Assembly: GCA_943736015.1 (NCBI GenBank)
Contig: OX031072.1
Location: 14,659,501 to 14,723,500 of the forward strand
Reading direction: 5' to 3'
DNA length: 64,000 bases
Origin: Tridacna crocea
Taxonomy: Eukaryota > Mollusca > Bivalvia > Cardiida > Cardiidae
Shown here: one piece after another, positions 22,587-33,489 of the stretch
Layout of the letters: the number at the start of each line of letters is the position of its first letter
Numbering within the stretch: position 1 is the stretch's first letter
Made by a program: the position numbers and the translations under genes
The notes under the pieces: generated by a model
Databases searched by the model: none
What the model was told of the DNA's origin: nothing
What the model saw: the letters and a program-made list of their open reading frames with translations, nothing else

Positions 22587-22816
22587 TTAACTCTTTACCT
22601 GACGACAAAAATTTAGCTCTGCCCAAATTGAAAGCATTTGCGGACCACATTTTCAGTGTGGCTCAAATGGTGCAACTGTTTATTGATAGGGAAGAAAACA
22701 CTGGGGGGAAAAAGAGAAAATGCTGGTTACCAGCATTTTCTCATTTTCCCACAATGTTTTCAAAATGCTTCTTTCTCAGAGTCGTCAAAAGTCGTTGTTG
22801 TGTGATAAAAGGTTAA
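22587..22816 (+). mobile_element. A1 element, intact, 230 bp
   Basis: TTAA-bounded; LE CTCTTTACCTGACGAC, RE TTGTGTGATAAAAGG. The left arm AAACACTGGGGGGAAAAAGAG carries extra G/A bases relative to the right arm. Confidence 0.85.
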
Positions 22817-22829
22817 AGTGTAAGGTTCG

Positions 22830-23423
22830 CAGTTGGTCACGTGACGTTAACCCCTTGCAAAGCACTGTCCAAGTCGGGCGCCATTGATTGGGCACCAAGA
22901 ATGAGTCAATTGTTGACTTGATACTGTATCTGACTGAAATATTATGGAAAACGTCGTCAATTACAGTTTAAATGCATACACATGAAGCTCCAAGGTTATC
23001 CTCTTTGTGTAATTCAAGTCAAGACTGTACGGATCAAAGAGTCTTGTTGTAATTTCAAACTTTCTAGACAAAAATGGCATTGAAGCAATACATGTTTATG
23101 GTTTTGCTTTTTGCAACAGACCTAAGATGGCCTTTTTTTCACTTGTTTAGTTAAAAAAGGCGTTTATCTTATTCACTTTTTCAAGTCAAAAAAAGAATGT
23201 ACTGTTTGGTAAGAAACTCTAGACAAAAGCAATAAATGATGACCGTGTTTTGTCGTTTTATCTATATAAAACCTGTACAAAAAGAGCTGATAATATTTTG
23301 CAAAGCACATCAAAGATAATTCAGTTTGATTATACGTAACCTTTAAGTCCTAAGAAACATTTTTTTTTTCCTCTGGAATTTGTCCAGAAAATGGGTACTT
23401 TTTATGACATCGTCTTAATTAAA
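22830..23423. other. Unassigned stretch
   Basis: AT-rich, no inverted repeats or reading frames of note. Confidence 0.4.
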
Positions 23424-23830
23424 GTCCATTTGAGCCATGCTCTGTGAAAAGGGGGCTTAACCCTTTACCATGCAATAAGGGGCTCTTAACACCCCTGAGA
23501 ATTAAGCCTTTTGAAAAACATTGTGAGAAAAGGAGAAAATGCTGGTAACCAGCATTTTCTCCTTTTCCCACAATGTTTTTTACTCTTTAAAAGAAAAGTT
23601 GCTGCTTTTGAGCCACACTGAAATTTTCATCTGCAAATGCTTTTATTTTAGACAGTGCTGAAATTTCGTCGCCTGGTAAAGGGTTAATGCATCTAGAAAA
23701 AGTATCGACTCAGGTCAGCCTGCGCAGTCGGCAGTCCCCGCAGGCTGACCTGAGCCGAAACTTTTTGCTTTTTGGTAATTTTGCTACATGTCAAAGGCCC
23801 AGTGTACTTCATGATTTTAGCGGTTTGTGG
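23424..23830 (-). mobile_element. Family C element split by family A
   Basis: The left piece is 23424-23460, the right piece 23684-23830. The palindrome AGGTCAGCCTGCGCAG ... CGCAGGCTGACCTGAG is at 23713-23752, flanked by AAAAGTATCGACT and CCGAAACTTTTTGC. Confidence 0.75.
23457..23687 (-). mobile_element. A1 element, intact, inserted in a family C element
   Basis: It is 231 bp including both TTAA. It splits family C between GTGAAAAGGGGGC and TGCATCTAG; unsplit C copies read ...AAGGGGACTTAATGC (18561-18576, other strand). Its own RE arm has one change (TTGTGAG vs CCCACAA). Confidence 0.9.
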
Positions 23831-23889
23831 GACAAAAATTGTTTTACGGTTCCATAGTGGTATGATGACCTGTTTGATATAATTTATCA

Positions 23890-24384
23890 ATCAATCCCTG
23901 GTTTTTACGACCTAGAGATAGAAGCCTTTTGAAAACATTGTGGGAAAAGGAGAAAATGCTGGTAACCAGCATTTTCACCTTTTCCCACAATGTTTTCTAT
24001 CCTGCTGGAAACAAATTTCAATTTTTTAGTTACATTTATTTTGTCGTCTGTAAGTGCTTTCAATTTTAACAAGTCTAAAATTTTGTCGTCTGGTTGGTTG
24101 GTTGGTTGTATTGGGGTTTAAGGCCACTTTAACAGCTAAGGTCATATCATGGCGGTCGGTGACGCACATGTGTTTCTGGCTTTCTCATACCAGTACTAAT
24201 ATAACTTTCATTCCAAAGCCACCGACTACTTTTCTCACATGCTTCAGCAGACGTGAGGGGCGAAAATACGCCAGAAAGAAAGTTCGCTGCAACCGGGTAT
24301 CGAACTCACAACCACCAGGTCATGAGTCCGACACGCTTACCACTGAGCCACTCGGGCGGGCTTGTCGTTTGGTAAAGGGATAAT
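23890..24384 (-). mobile_element. A1 element split by a SINE
   Basis: RE AATCAATCCCTGGTTTTTACG, hairpin near 23930-23997, LE to GTCGTCTGG (24092), then the SINE; it resumes TTGTCGTTTGGTAAAGGGATAA. The direct repeats TTGTCGTCTGG and TTGTCGTTTGG flank the SINE. Confidence 0.85.
24093..24362 (-). mobile_element. tRNA-derived SINE (type I), near full length
   Basis: On the minus strand: GGCTCAGTGGTAAGCGTG (A-box-like) and GGTTGTGAGTTCGATACCCGG (B-box) head, then body with AAAAGTAGTCGGTGG and AGAAAGCCAGAAACACATG, ending in CAACC repeats. An 11-bp duplication flanks it. Confidence 0.7.
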
Positions 24385-24542
24385 TTATTACAGAGTTGCA
24401 TTAAGCCCCCTTTTTGCCAATGCACGGCTCATGTATAACAACCACGAACACGAAGCAAAGACAGCGAGATGTTTGCGGGCTTTTTGTCTCTCGTAAAATG
24501 TTCGACCTTTTGTCCGCTTTTATGTCCTCAATTAACGCTTTT

Positions 24543-24973
24543 TTAACCCTTTACCACACAATGCCGACTTTTGACGCTCCTGGAAAAGAAGCCTTTTGAA
24601 AACATTGTGGGAAAAGAAGAAAATGCTAGTAACCAGCATTTTCTCCTTTTCCCACAATGTTTCCTACTCTGTTTAAGAAAATTTACACCATTTGAGCCAC
24701 AATGAAATTGTAGTCTGCAAATACTTTCAGTTTGGACAAGGCCTAAAATTTACCCTTTACCAAACGACAAAATTTTAGTCTTGTCCAAATCGAAAGTATT
24801 TGGAGACGACAACATAAAAGTGACTAAAAATATGAAATTTGTTTGTGAAGGGTAGAAAACTGTGGGAAAAGGAGAAAATGCTGGTTACCACTATTTTCTC
24901 CTTTGCCCACAATGTTTTTAGAGGCTTCTTTCTCGGGGTCGTTAAAAAGTCGGGATTGTGTGTTAAAGGGGTA
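24543..24973. mobile_element. Head-to-head pair of A1 elements
   Basis: The first copy (RE TTAACCCTTTACCACACAATG) runs to GGCCTAAAATTT. The second starts ACCCTTTACCAAACGAC without an intervening TTAA and ends GTGTTAAAGGGGTAA. The second left arm has lost bases (GAAAACTGTGGG). Confidence 0.85.
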
Positions 24974-25260
24974 ATTCTTTTTTTTTTCCAATTTATATGG
25001 GTGTTCAGTTTTTCTTCATTTATCAGTTTTTGAAGAAGTTTCTTTTTATCTACGGACTTTTATTTTGTTTTTGAACAGTGAACTGTGAACGCTGCAGTTC
25101 TCAGGGTGTCTAATTATGCTGGGTTTTTTTCCTTCTTGCAAGATGTACTTTAAATGTCAAGCTTTCTCGATGTGTCTGAGCTTGTTCAAAACAATTCCAC
25201 TTCTCAAGTCGAAAAAAAAAAAACACCGAAAAACACAAATGTTCTGTTTATTTCAAGCGT

Positions 25261-25488
25261 TTAACCCTTTCCCAAACAAGCCCTAGTTTTTACGTGTCTG
25301 CAGTAAAAGTCTTTTGAAAACACTGTTTGAAAAGGAGAAATTGCTCGTAACGAGCAATTTCTCCTTTTCCCACTGTGTTTTCTACCCTTTTTGAGAACTT
25401 TCTGCCATTTTCTCCAAATCTAAAATTGTCTTCTGCAAACTCTTTCGGTTTGGAAGGGTCCAAAATTTATCGTTTAGGAAAGGGTTAA
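25261..25488 (-). mobile_element. A2 element, intact, 228 bp
   Basis: TTAA-bounded, starting CCCTTTCCCAAACAAGCCC. The palindrome core is TTGCTCGTAACGAGCAA with arms AGGAGAAAT / ATTTCTCCT. Left outer arm CACTGTTTGAAA and right TTTCCCACTGTGTTT differ at several pairs, so this is an older copy. Confidence 0.88.
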
Positions 25489-25574
25489 CCCTTTCTAGGA
25501 GGAACTTTGTCAAAATCCAGAGCACTTCTTTTCAGTTATTCCCCGTGGCGCACCCCCTCCCCATAGCGACGCAT

Positions 25575-25668
25575 TAAAAGGAATGTTGGTTATCATTTTC
25601 CCACAATGTTTTCAAAAGGCTTCTATCTCAGGAACGTTGAAAGTCTTCATTGTGTGGTAAAGGGTTGT
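25575..25668 (+). mobile_element. A1 RE-half fragment
   Basis: ATGTTGGTTATCATTTTCCCACAATG through TTCTATCTCAGGAACG to TCATTGTGTGGTAAAGGGTTG; LE and left arm are missing. Confidence 0.6.
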
Positions 25669-25886
25669 TGGTGTTAAGGAAAGAAAAAATATACACAAAA
25701 AGAATTTGTCCTCATACCAAGACCGGAAGCGACAACAGCGAATGCTTTGAAGGCCCTCAAAACATGAGATGCCTTTTCGATCCATCATAATCTGTGTAAT
25801 CTTGTAGCCATCAGGGCAACATTTGGTATGAAGGTACAAGAATGATTATAATTTCATTAAATAAGAATGGATTTGGGTTAAAACTC

Positions 25887-26065
25887 GTTGTCTGCGCATG
25901 TCATATTCTTCAAAGATTCGACCTGTCTGCTAAAACGCACAACTCCCTCCAATAAAGTAGCGGTTGTCGCGTAGAAAAGTAGTCCGGTTCTGTACCCAGG
26001 ATGCCCAAATCAGAGATGTGTATTGTAGAAAGCCATCTAATGGGAGAGGAGACAATGGTCAAAAC
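25887..26065. mobile_element. Family G internally deleted copy
   Basis: TCGTTGTCTGCGCATGTCAT ... ACTCCCTCCAATAAAGTAGCGG ... GGATGCCCAAATCAGAGATG ... GCCATCTAATGGGAGAGG. Confidence 0.7.
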
Positions 26066-26726
26066 TGGTTGAAAACTGCCTGCAATCTCGTATATATGTA
26101 TCCTTACATACAAAAAGATGTGGTGGAAAAAGGCAGTATTTTCTGGACGACTCCCTGAGCGAAATCTCTCATTATTGAAAACTCTTTTTTACTTCATTCG
26201 CAGTTGATGCATTTTTTCCCTGTAGCTACGTTTAGCCCGACGTGGGATTGCATGTGAAGTAGGCTTAAATCGTCGGTTTACATCAGAAACCTCGTAAGTA
26301 CAGCTTGTTTCAAGCTGTGGGTACGATTTTTTTTTTAAAATACACCGACGAAATACTTCTGCATTAGCCTAACATTAATGCACTCAGCATGTACTCCGCA
26401 TCAGGAAGTTTATAATCAGTTCAGTAAAGTTTACCTTCTATGCAGGCACGTTTTCGTGTCTTGGTCGTGGAATGGCGACCTGTAGTCTTTTCAGGAAGAA
26501 GGGCACCGTAATTTGTGAAGCAAATCTCGTTTGTGCTTCAGTAACGCGAGATCTCACTTCCGGAAGTGCCAGACGGCTTGTCTTCTCTAACCTCAAATTA
26601 CAAGAAATGCTGTTATTTCGTGTCTATGTATCTATTTCCTTGGCATGTTTTTTTTCTTGGTATGTCATTAGTCATACAGACACCATTTGATCTTTACATC
26701 TATTACATTACTCTTTACCATATGGC

Positions 26727-26979
26727 TTGGAACACGCCAAAAGGGGCATTCGGACATTTACGTAAAGTGTCGTCTCGGATCAGGCTGCGCAGTCCGCGCA
26801 GGCTAATCCGAGACGGCAGTTTATAGCTGCATTAAATTTTGTGCTACAGTAGACTTAAATAAAACAGAAAATTTCATATAAACGGAAAGTGTCATCTCGG
26901 ATTAGCCTGCGCAGACTGCGCAGGCTCATCCGAGCGGACACTTTACGCAAACGTACGAATATCCCTTTTCGCGTGTTGA
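26727..26979. mobile_element. Family B MITE, diverged
   Basis: TTGGAACACGCCAAAAGGGG ... GGCTGCGCAGTCCGCGCAGG ... GCCTGCGCAGACTGCGCAGG ... CTTTTCGCGTGTTG. Both internal palindromes are intact although outer ends have decayed. Confidence 0.85.
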
Positions 26980-27048
26980 AAATCATATAGTTCCTCCTTG
27001 TCACGATTTGGGGGAAAGGGGAATCACTTAAAACATTATAGGAAAAGG

Positions 27049-27345
27049 CGATTGGTTGATTGAACGCCGCTTTCAACATTCTTTCACTTTTTTTCTGGGT
27101 TTCAACGACAGTAGGCTTGGGCACTTGAGTGTCTTGCCAAAGGACAAACCCATGAATAACACGATGGATACAATGATATACCACATATTCAGTTTTTCTC
27201 TGGGTTTCAACGACACTAGGCTTGGGCACTTGAGTGTCTTGCCAAAGGACAACCCCATGAATAACCCGATGGATGCAGTGAGGCGCGAACTTAGGGCCCA
27301 TAGGCTACGAGTCCTAGCCATTAAGCCATACAGGACCACACAGAA
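27049..27345 (-). mobile_element. SINE with an internal tandem duplication
   Basis: GGGTTTCAACGACAGTAGGC (27097) and GGGTTTCAACGACACTAGGC (27202) start two about 105-bp units containing GTGTCTTGCCAAAGGACAA. On the minus strand a decayed tRNA-like head (GGCTTAATGGCTAGGAC) is at 27300-27335. Confidence 0.55.
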
Positions 27346-27387
27346 AAAAGAAAAAAAATGCTGGTTCCACAAGGCAAATTCTCTGGT

Positions 27388-27697
27388 TTAATGGATTGAT
27401 TGTATGGTGTTTAACACCGTTTTAAACATTCTTTCAGTTATATTGCGGTGCACCTATCCATTCGTTGCTGGAGTTTCTTTTACCAGTATATTTACTTCGC
27501 GCAATTTTCTTTCCAAGCCACTGGCTGCTTTCCCACATGATCATTATCGAAACAATGGTCAGGGGTAGGAGAGGAATGAATCCTGTTGCAGTACCTATCA
27601 TCAATCCTCGGGAAGAAATTGGCCGAGCCAGGGATCGAACCCTGGACCCCATGTTCTCAAGTCCTGCACGCTACCGACTGAGCTACCCGAGCTCGGC
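27388..27697 (-). mobile_element. tRNA-derived SINE, type H, full length
   Basis: The minus-strand head GAGCTCGGGTAGCTCAG (A box) and GGTTCGATCCCTGG (B box) lies at 27620-27695. Body to CCAGCAACGAATGG, 3' end GGTGTTAAACACCATAC-like near 27395. Confidence 0.7.
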
Positions 27698-27908
27698 TCT
27701 CTGGTTTAGGCAAAGTTTAATTTGTCAACTGAAAAATAGTCTTATCTAGAATTATGTCGTTTAGTAAAGATTTGATGCTAATGTTAAACAAGTCTATCAC
27801 AAGACAATCTACATATCAAGGCGCCATCTGTATTTATGTTCCAGTTTTCTGCCCAGCTTTTGGAATGCAAATACAACATTGTGACTCTGTTACCGTGTGC
27901 ACTTAGAG

Positions 27909-28137
27909 TTAACCCTTTACCCCATAAGGCAGTTCTATGGTATCTCTAATTGACCCTAAATAACGACAAGGATGAAGCTGTTTCTTATGTGTATATGACA
28001 CCTTTTGATAGCATAGAAAACATTGTGGCAAAAGATGAAATTGCTCGTCATGAGCAATTTCACCTTTTGCCACAATGTTTTCCAAAGGTTCCTACAAGCA
28101 ATGCGTAGAAACGAGTATCTATGGAGTAAAGGGTTAA
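27909..28137 (+). mobile_element. A3 element, intact, 229 bp
   Basis: It is bounded by TTAA and starts CCCTTTACCCCATAAGG. The palindrome is AAACATTGTGGCAAAAG ... TTGCTCGTCATGAGCAA ... CTTTTGCCACAATGTTT. The right end reads ACTCGTTTCTACGCATTGC on the other strand. One mismatch pair (CGTCATG) lies at the palindrome centre. Confidence 0.9.
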
Positions 28138-28195
28138 CCCAGGAATAGCGCATTTACCAGAACATTGGCGACGCTCTTAAAAAAGTTTCTAGTTA

Positions 28196-28230
28196 TATGA
28201 ATGAATGAATGAATGAATGAATGAATGAAT
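28196..28230. repeat. (TGAA)n microsatellite, possible LINE tail
   Basis: Eight TGAA units followed by TTTGACTTAAAGTTTTTCG. Like 18178-18201 it could be the reversed tail of a CR1/L2-type element. Confidence 0.85.
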
Positions 28231-28329
28231 TTGACTTAAAGTTTTTCGTCATACAATCTGATAATACAGAGGATGTAAATGACACAAACGTAAAGATACA
28301 TCTGTATAGCTAAAGAAAAAAGGTCTCTG

Positions 28330-28796
28330 TTAACTCTTTAAGACACAATCACGATTTGTAACACCCCTGTATAAGAAACCTTTTTAAAATCATTGTTGGA
28401 AAAGGAGAAAATGCTGGTAACCGGCATTTTCTCCTTTTCCCACAATGTTTTCTTCCCCATCCAAAACAAAAATAATTACTTCAGTTACATTTAATTTGTC
28501 GTCAGCAAATCCTTTCAATTTGGACCAGTATGATTTTTTTGTCGTTTAGTAAACAGTTAACAACTCTTTACCAAACGACAAAATTAGGATTAGTGTAGTA
28601 ATCCAAATTGAAAGCATTTGCAGACGACAAATTTAATGTGACTCAAAGTTTGAAGAGTGTTATGGAAAGGGTAGAAAACATTGTGGGAAAAGGGAGAAAA
28701 TGCTGGTTACCAAGATTTTCTCCTTTTCCCACAGTGTTTTCAGAAGGCTTCTTTTTCAGGGTCGTCAAAAGTCAGGATTGTGTGGTATAGGGTTAA
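28330..28796. mobile_element. Head-to-head pair of A1 elements
   Basis: The first copy is 28330-28560 (RE at left, LE GTCGTTTAGTAAACAGTTAA). The second begins at CTCTTTACCAAACGAC (28564) and ends GTGGTATAGGGTTAA. The first hairpin carries GGTAACCGG, the second CCAAGATTTTCTCC, one decayed pair each. Confidence 0.88.
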
Positions 28797-28983
28797 AACT
28801 TGAAAGCGTGTAGAATTAGTCAAACACCCAACGGCTTGGAAAGAATACTTTGCAGAATTCTAGTATATATATAGAAAACAGTGAATTTTTGTCGCCAGGG
28901 GGCGCTTATCATATGGCGCATCGAAAGAAATCGAAACAGTATAAGACCAATATCATTAAAACAGCGATTACGTAATCGCTGTT

Positions 28984-29075
28984 TAAAAATCTCCATGAGA
29001 GCATGTATAAGTGCACTGGACACTGCGATATAACTGAGGTAATGTTGATAAAGACGTTAAACACCATTCAAACAA
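28984..29075 (+). mobile_element. Type H SINE 3' fragment
   Basis: GAGCATGTATAAGTGCACTGG ... ACTGAGGTAATGTTGATAAAG ... GTTAAACACCATTC. Confidence 0.5.
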
Positions 29076-29408
29076 ATATCTCCAAGATTTGAGATGAAAT
29101 TTATTATATATTCAGCTAAGAGGAAAATTCTCTGACTAAAAAAAAAGTAATATGGATTACGCGTTTATGACTCAACTTAGTCCCATCGTCTACATTCAAA
29201 GGTTACGAAAGATGTATAAAGTATTTAGTGGTGCCAACCCGGAAATAAAGGAGAGAGAAAAAAATACATTTTTTAGCTACGTTTTATGCATTTTATGCAA
29301 TATCGTAAGCGTTTTTTTTTTCTGCAAAGCAAAACTCCGTGCATTGGCTGCAGATATTTTAGATCATTACTCGGTGCACTTTTGGAGGCGTTGATGAAAG
29401 AGCAATCT

Positions 29409-29606
29409 GGGCCTGTATTCACCAACTATTTTTAAGAACGTTCTTTGTCCTATTCTCCAGAATAGTATATATTTGAAAGTAACATAACTTCTGATTGGCT
29501 AGACCATTCGGTTTAGCCAATCACAAGTTTTGTTACTTACAAATTGAGAAAATCTTGGAGAATGAGACTAAGAATATTCTCAAGAATGGTTGGTGAATAC
29601 AGGCCC
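29409..29606. mobile_element. Family F foldback element, intact, 198 bp
   Basis: GGGCCTGTATTCACCAAC / GGTTGGTGAATACAGGCCC ends, central TGATTGGCTAGACC / GGTTTAGCCAATCA. It has the same length as 14262-14459. Confidence 0.9.
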
Positions 29607-29967
29607 TGAACTTGAACCTATATAGACTGATTTGACAAACTTTGTCCGTGTACGAAAAGAATCTATAAATTGAAAAATATGTATAAATAGATGCAGTTTT
29701 TGCTTGAAATTTTCATCTATTTTATCAGTATATATAGGTTTCAGGGCCGTACCGTAGTCACCAATCAGTCGTGATGGCATTCTTGATCTCTTCATTTTTT
29801 ATGGGGATGTGACGTTCTGGTCTGAATCGAGCGGTAAAATAGTCTATCAGCTAGACATAGCTTGGCAGACGACTAATGGAAAAAAAAGCGGCCAATCCTC
29901 GTTCGTCTGCTGTATAATTAACAAGTGTCCATGGTGATCGATCTGGCGCCCACGGAGGGCTGGAAGG

Positions 29968-30075
29968 TTAACTCTGTATTCCAGACAACAATATTTTAGA
30001 AAATGTCCATATTGAACGCATTTGCAGACGACATAACAGTATTAAACGTGATCTAAATGGCGGGATTTGTCACAC
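29968..30075 (+). mobile_element. A1 LE-half fragment
   Basis: TTAACTCTGTATTCCAGACAAC ... GAACGCATTTGCAGACGAC ... ATCTAAATGGCGG matches LE sub-terminal sequence; there is no hairpin or RE. Confidence 0.5.
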
Positions 30076-30191
30076 ATCGTCTCGGTGAAACTTTCACCGT
30101 AGTACCGTTCAAGATACATGTTCATACAAAGGTATTACTTTTTTGCCATGTTCAGAGTGCAAGCCTTGTCGTACCACTTGCCATGTCATTT

Positions 30192-30431
30192 GTTTTCACC
30201 AAACATCCTTGGTACATTCTTTGTCTTATTCTCTAGAATTGTGTAAATTTGAAAATAACACAAGTTCTGATTGGCTAAACCAAATGGCCAAACCAATTTG
30301 TAAGTGTAACAATTTCTGATTGGCTAAACCATTCAGTTCAGCCAATCAGAAGTTGTATTACTCACAAATTTAGAAAACCTTGGAGAATAAGACTTAGAAT
30401 ATCCTCAAGAATGGTTAGTGAATACGTACCC
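30192..30431. mobile_element. Family F element with a partly duplicated left arm
   Basis: TTCTGATTGGCTAAACC occurs at about 30268 and again at about 30317 before the single reverse arm GTTCAGCCAATCAGAAG; the element is about 40 bp longer than the norm. Confidence 0.75.
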
Positions 30432-30445
30432 TGCTTCTTTTGGCT

Positions 30446-30870
30446 TTAACTCATTACCAAACGACAAAATTTCAGACTAGTCCAAAATGAGAGTATTTGC
30501 AGTCGATACAGTGCTTTTGGCTGAAAATGATGGTAATTGTCTATGAACGTATACAGGCCCGTAGGAACGGGGGGGGGGGGGGGCTGGGGGGGGGGGCTGA
30601 GCACCCCCCCACAATAATTTTGAAAACCATAGTAACTAAAACATGAGTTGTTAGGGCAATGCAACAACCACACAAAAAATCTCAGAATTTCGAAGTTAGC
30701 GCCCCCCCACCCCCATCTTGAAATGCTTCCTACGTGGCTGGACTATATAAAACCTCGTGGGAAAAGGAGAAAATGCTGGTTTCCAATATTTCCTTCATTT
30801 CACCAAGCTTTTCAAAAGGCTTCTTTCTCAGGGTCTTGTAAACTCGATATCATTCTGTAAAGTTTTATAA
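30446..30870 (+). mobile_element. A1 element split by a family K element
   Basis: LE TTTAACTCATTACCAAACGAC runs to TCTATGAACGTATA (30553) and resumes after K at AAAACCTCGTGGGAAAAGG. The right arm is diverged (ATATTTCCTTCATTTCACC) and RE is degraded. Confidence 0.7.
30554..30740. mobile_element. Family K element, copy 2, inserted in a family A copy
   Basis: It is alignable with 17454-17633 over its length, including CTTCCTACGTGGCTG at the right end. It contains a G tract of nearly 30 G broken by CT (30568-30598) followed by a C tract. Family A sequence stops at 30553 and resumes at about 30746, so K is the younger insertion. Confidence 0.65.
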
Positions 30871-31083
30871 ACTGTAGAGTAAAGCTTGATTTATAATTTG
30901 CACGGACGTAGAGACTATCATACTGTTTTTGCGCATGACTTCAGAAATGGCGGTAAAGAGGACATAGGTTTTGGGGAATATGAAATCCTTAGTTGACCGT
31001 ATTTGGGATGGCGGATCGATACGTCAGATGTATTTCCTCTCTCTCTCTATCGGACAGGAACCGCGATTATCTGTCTCCATTTA

Positions 31084-31290
31084 CATAGCTCTGTACCAAG
31101 CGACAAAATTTTAGACTGGTCCAAATAGGAACCATTGGTAGACGACAAATGAAGTACACATTGTGACATTTGTTCTTGAAGGAAGGAGTAGAAAACATTG
31201 TGGGAAAAGGAGAAAATGCTGGTTTCCAGCATTTTCTCCTTTTCCCACAATGTTTTCAAAAGTCATCTGGATTGTTTGGTAAAGGATTAA
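31084..31290 (+). mobile_element. A1 element with shortened RE
   Basis: LE AGCTCTGTACCAAGCGACAAAATTTTAG. The palindrome at 31192-31257 is perfect but with centre GGTTTCC. RE is deleted between AAAAGTCATC and GGATTGTTTGGTAAAGGATTAA. Confidence 0.8.
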
Positions 31291-31404
31291 ACAATTTTCG
31301 CACCACTGTGATCAGTCAGCTTTTTGTCGGCATGTAGCAGACGGCGTTTGAAAAGATTTTGCCAATAGGGGCCACTGCTTTAACGAGCATTTTTTTTCTG
31401 TCTT

Positions 31405-31772
31405 TGTCGCAAGGACCCATTATCTCCCGCTATAGACTGCATTCGAAAAATGCACATCTATCCAATTTTGGCATTCTGGGTGCAGAGCCGAACTACTTTT
31501 CTACGCGACAACAATTACTTTGCATTTCAAACAAAAATATACATTTACTCGATAAAACGCTACCTTGTGCGATTCATTTAGCTATGATCAGCAGTTTTGA
31601 GAAATCTGGAGCTAAAGCAGACCTGATTTCACCTCAAAGGCATTGATTAAAGTAATTTTCTATATTGCTACTTTATTGCGTGTATTACTACAATACCCCT
31701 GATATTTGGGGGAGTGATGCGTCATAGAAGACAGGTCGAATCTTCGGAGAACATGACATGCGCAGACAGCGC
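31405..31772. mobile_element. Family G transposon, left terminus truncated
   Basis: ATTATCTCCCGCTATAGAC ... TTCTACGCGACAACAATTAC ... GGGGGAGTGATGCGTCATAG ... GACATGCGCAGACAGCG. Confidence 0.8.
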
Positions 31773-31904
31773 ACTTTACAGCCGCATTAGCTCAAGAGGT
31801 ACATCACGAGATAAGTAATTGACAAATGCTGGAAAACAGTTGGATGTTACAACTTTGATTTCCGCCGCAGGCCAACCGATTTCCGCCGCAGGCCTATATA
31901 CTGA

Positions 31905-32098
31905 AAGAATTCTTAATGTCTTTCGGAGGCAACGTTTTAAACCTAGGGAACTGTGTAACGGTGCTATTCACAGAGCAAATGGACCAGGGGTAGCATAGGA
32001 TAGATTTTGGGCGGTATTTTGCACCATCTCCCGTAACATAGGCCTATTATATGACCATATTTGGGTGTCGTCATTATTGGCAACACGTGGGCTATAAA
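31905..32098 (+). mobile_element. SINE body fragment, same type as 36299
   Basis: GTCTTTCGGAGGCAACG ... GTGTAACGGTGCTATTCACAG ... CACCATCTCCCGTAACATAGG ... GTCGTCATTATTGGCAACACG; no tRNA head. Confidence 0.55.
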
Positions 32099-32099
32099 A

Positions 32100-33000
32100 A
32101 AAGAAAAACAGTTAATGAAAAGCCTGCTTGATAGAGAAATTGCTCGTTATGAGAAATCATCCTTTCAAAGAAAAATGCGATTATTTGAGCCGTATTTCAT
32201 TACAAAATGCTGTGCAAATACGTGTTCTTAACATTGAGTTTGGATCCAGACATGCGGTCTGAACTTTTTCTGTTTAAATAGAATTAAAATCACAATTTTT
32301 GGAGTGCTCAGATCTACCATGGTCTTGTTTAACTTCCATTCGATTTATCAACCTGTATCCTACTTAAAGGTGGCCCTTCAGATTTTGAGACGAAAATTGT
32401 ACAAAAGTGCAAAAAAATCATCCTTTTACTCCCAAAGCCTTTTAATTTTCATTCATAAAACGCCAGTAGTCGAACACCGTCTGACAACACGAGAAATTAG
32501 AGATTTACTATAGCCCAGGTCGACACAGACGGGAGACACGTTCTATTTTTAGATGATCAATTCACTCATCTACATACAGGAATAAACAGATTGAGTTTCA
32601 AACATAGGGTCCAAAGAAGACATTATGGAAAATAATTATTACATGTTCGTTTTGTTATGGAATTTAAGCGTTATTAGTCACGTGCCAGTCACTTGACATT
32701 CCCACAATGCTTTATTGATTTTTGGCGCGAAATCTAAAAATAGCTTAAGTGGCTACGTAGCCTTTTAAGGGAATACCACCAAAAAAATATTTTTTTTGTA
32801 ATTTTATGATTCTTAATCATTGATGATTTGTATTGTTTTTTCATATAAATTTCGATGATATGTATATTTTTTAGTTTGGTGTCATGTGAAAATTCTAAAT
32901 ACCCACCTTTAATGAATGAAATGAAACTTTCAAATTGACAGAAGCCTCCTTCCCAAATTTTGCTCTTTCAATTGTATTTTTTGGGAAAGGACACTTCCTT
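32100..33000. other. Unassigned stretch
   Basis: Contains TTTTGGCGCGAAATC (32714) but no recognised element. AT-rich. Confidence 0.35.
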
Positions 33001-33001
33001 G

Positions 33002-33069
33002 TCGGAAAGTGTAAATCAAAGATCAGACTGCACGTTCAGTGCAGTCTGATCTTTGATCTACACTATCCG
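33002..33069. repeat. Family E hairpin, full
   Basis: AAATCAAAGATCAGACTGCAC / GTGCAGTCTGATCTTTGAT, perfect over 20 bp, with outer CGGAAAGTGT / ACACTATCCG. Confidence 0.85.
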
Positions 33070-33489
33070 CAAAAGGTCAGAGAGTCGCACTGAGCAGCCT
33101 TAGGGTTTACAAGCAGTTTTAGGACAAAGTAGTGTTGAGAAATGTTAGTTTGTTCTTTCCCTTACAGAATGGAGAACGCTGTTAGAAAATGAAAAAAATG
33201 CTTATCACAAACGGGAGTCTGCTTTTCAACCAATGTTTATTTGTTGTTTTGTTTTCAATTGCAGGTGTAGCTTATTATCTGTACTTAAATGGGTTAAACG
33301 TCTTTTTCATTTATTCAACTTCATAAAAGAAGATGTTACGTGAAAACTGAAACAAAACTTTTGGGATATTTCAGTAAGGCAATACGACAGCATATATTGC
33401 CAAATTATGGTTCTGAACTACACTTTCTTCAAAACGAAGCGAAAAAAAAATCTTAATTTTTTTTCTCAACATTTTTTACGTCCTACTAA

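Noticed and set aside
26855-27301. 148-residue minus-strand frame with an internal repeat
   Set aside because: It is explained by the duplicated SINE and family B element.
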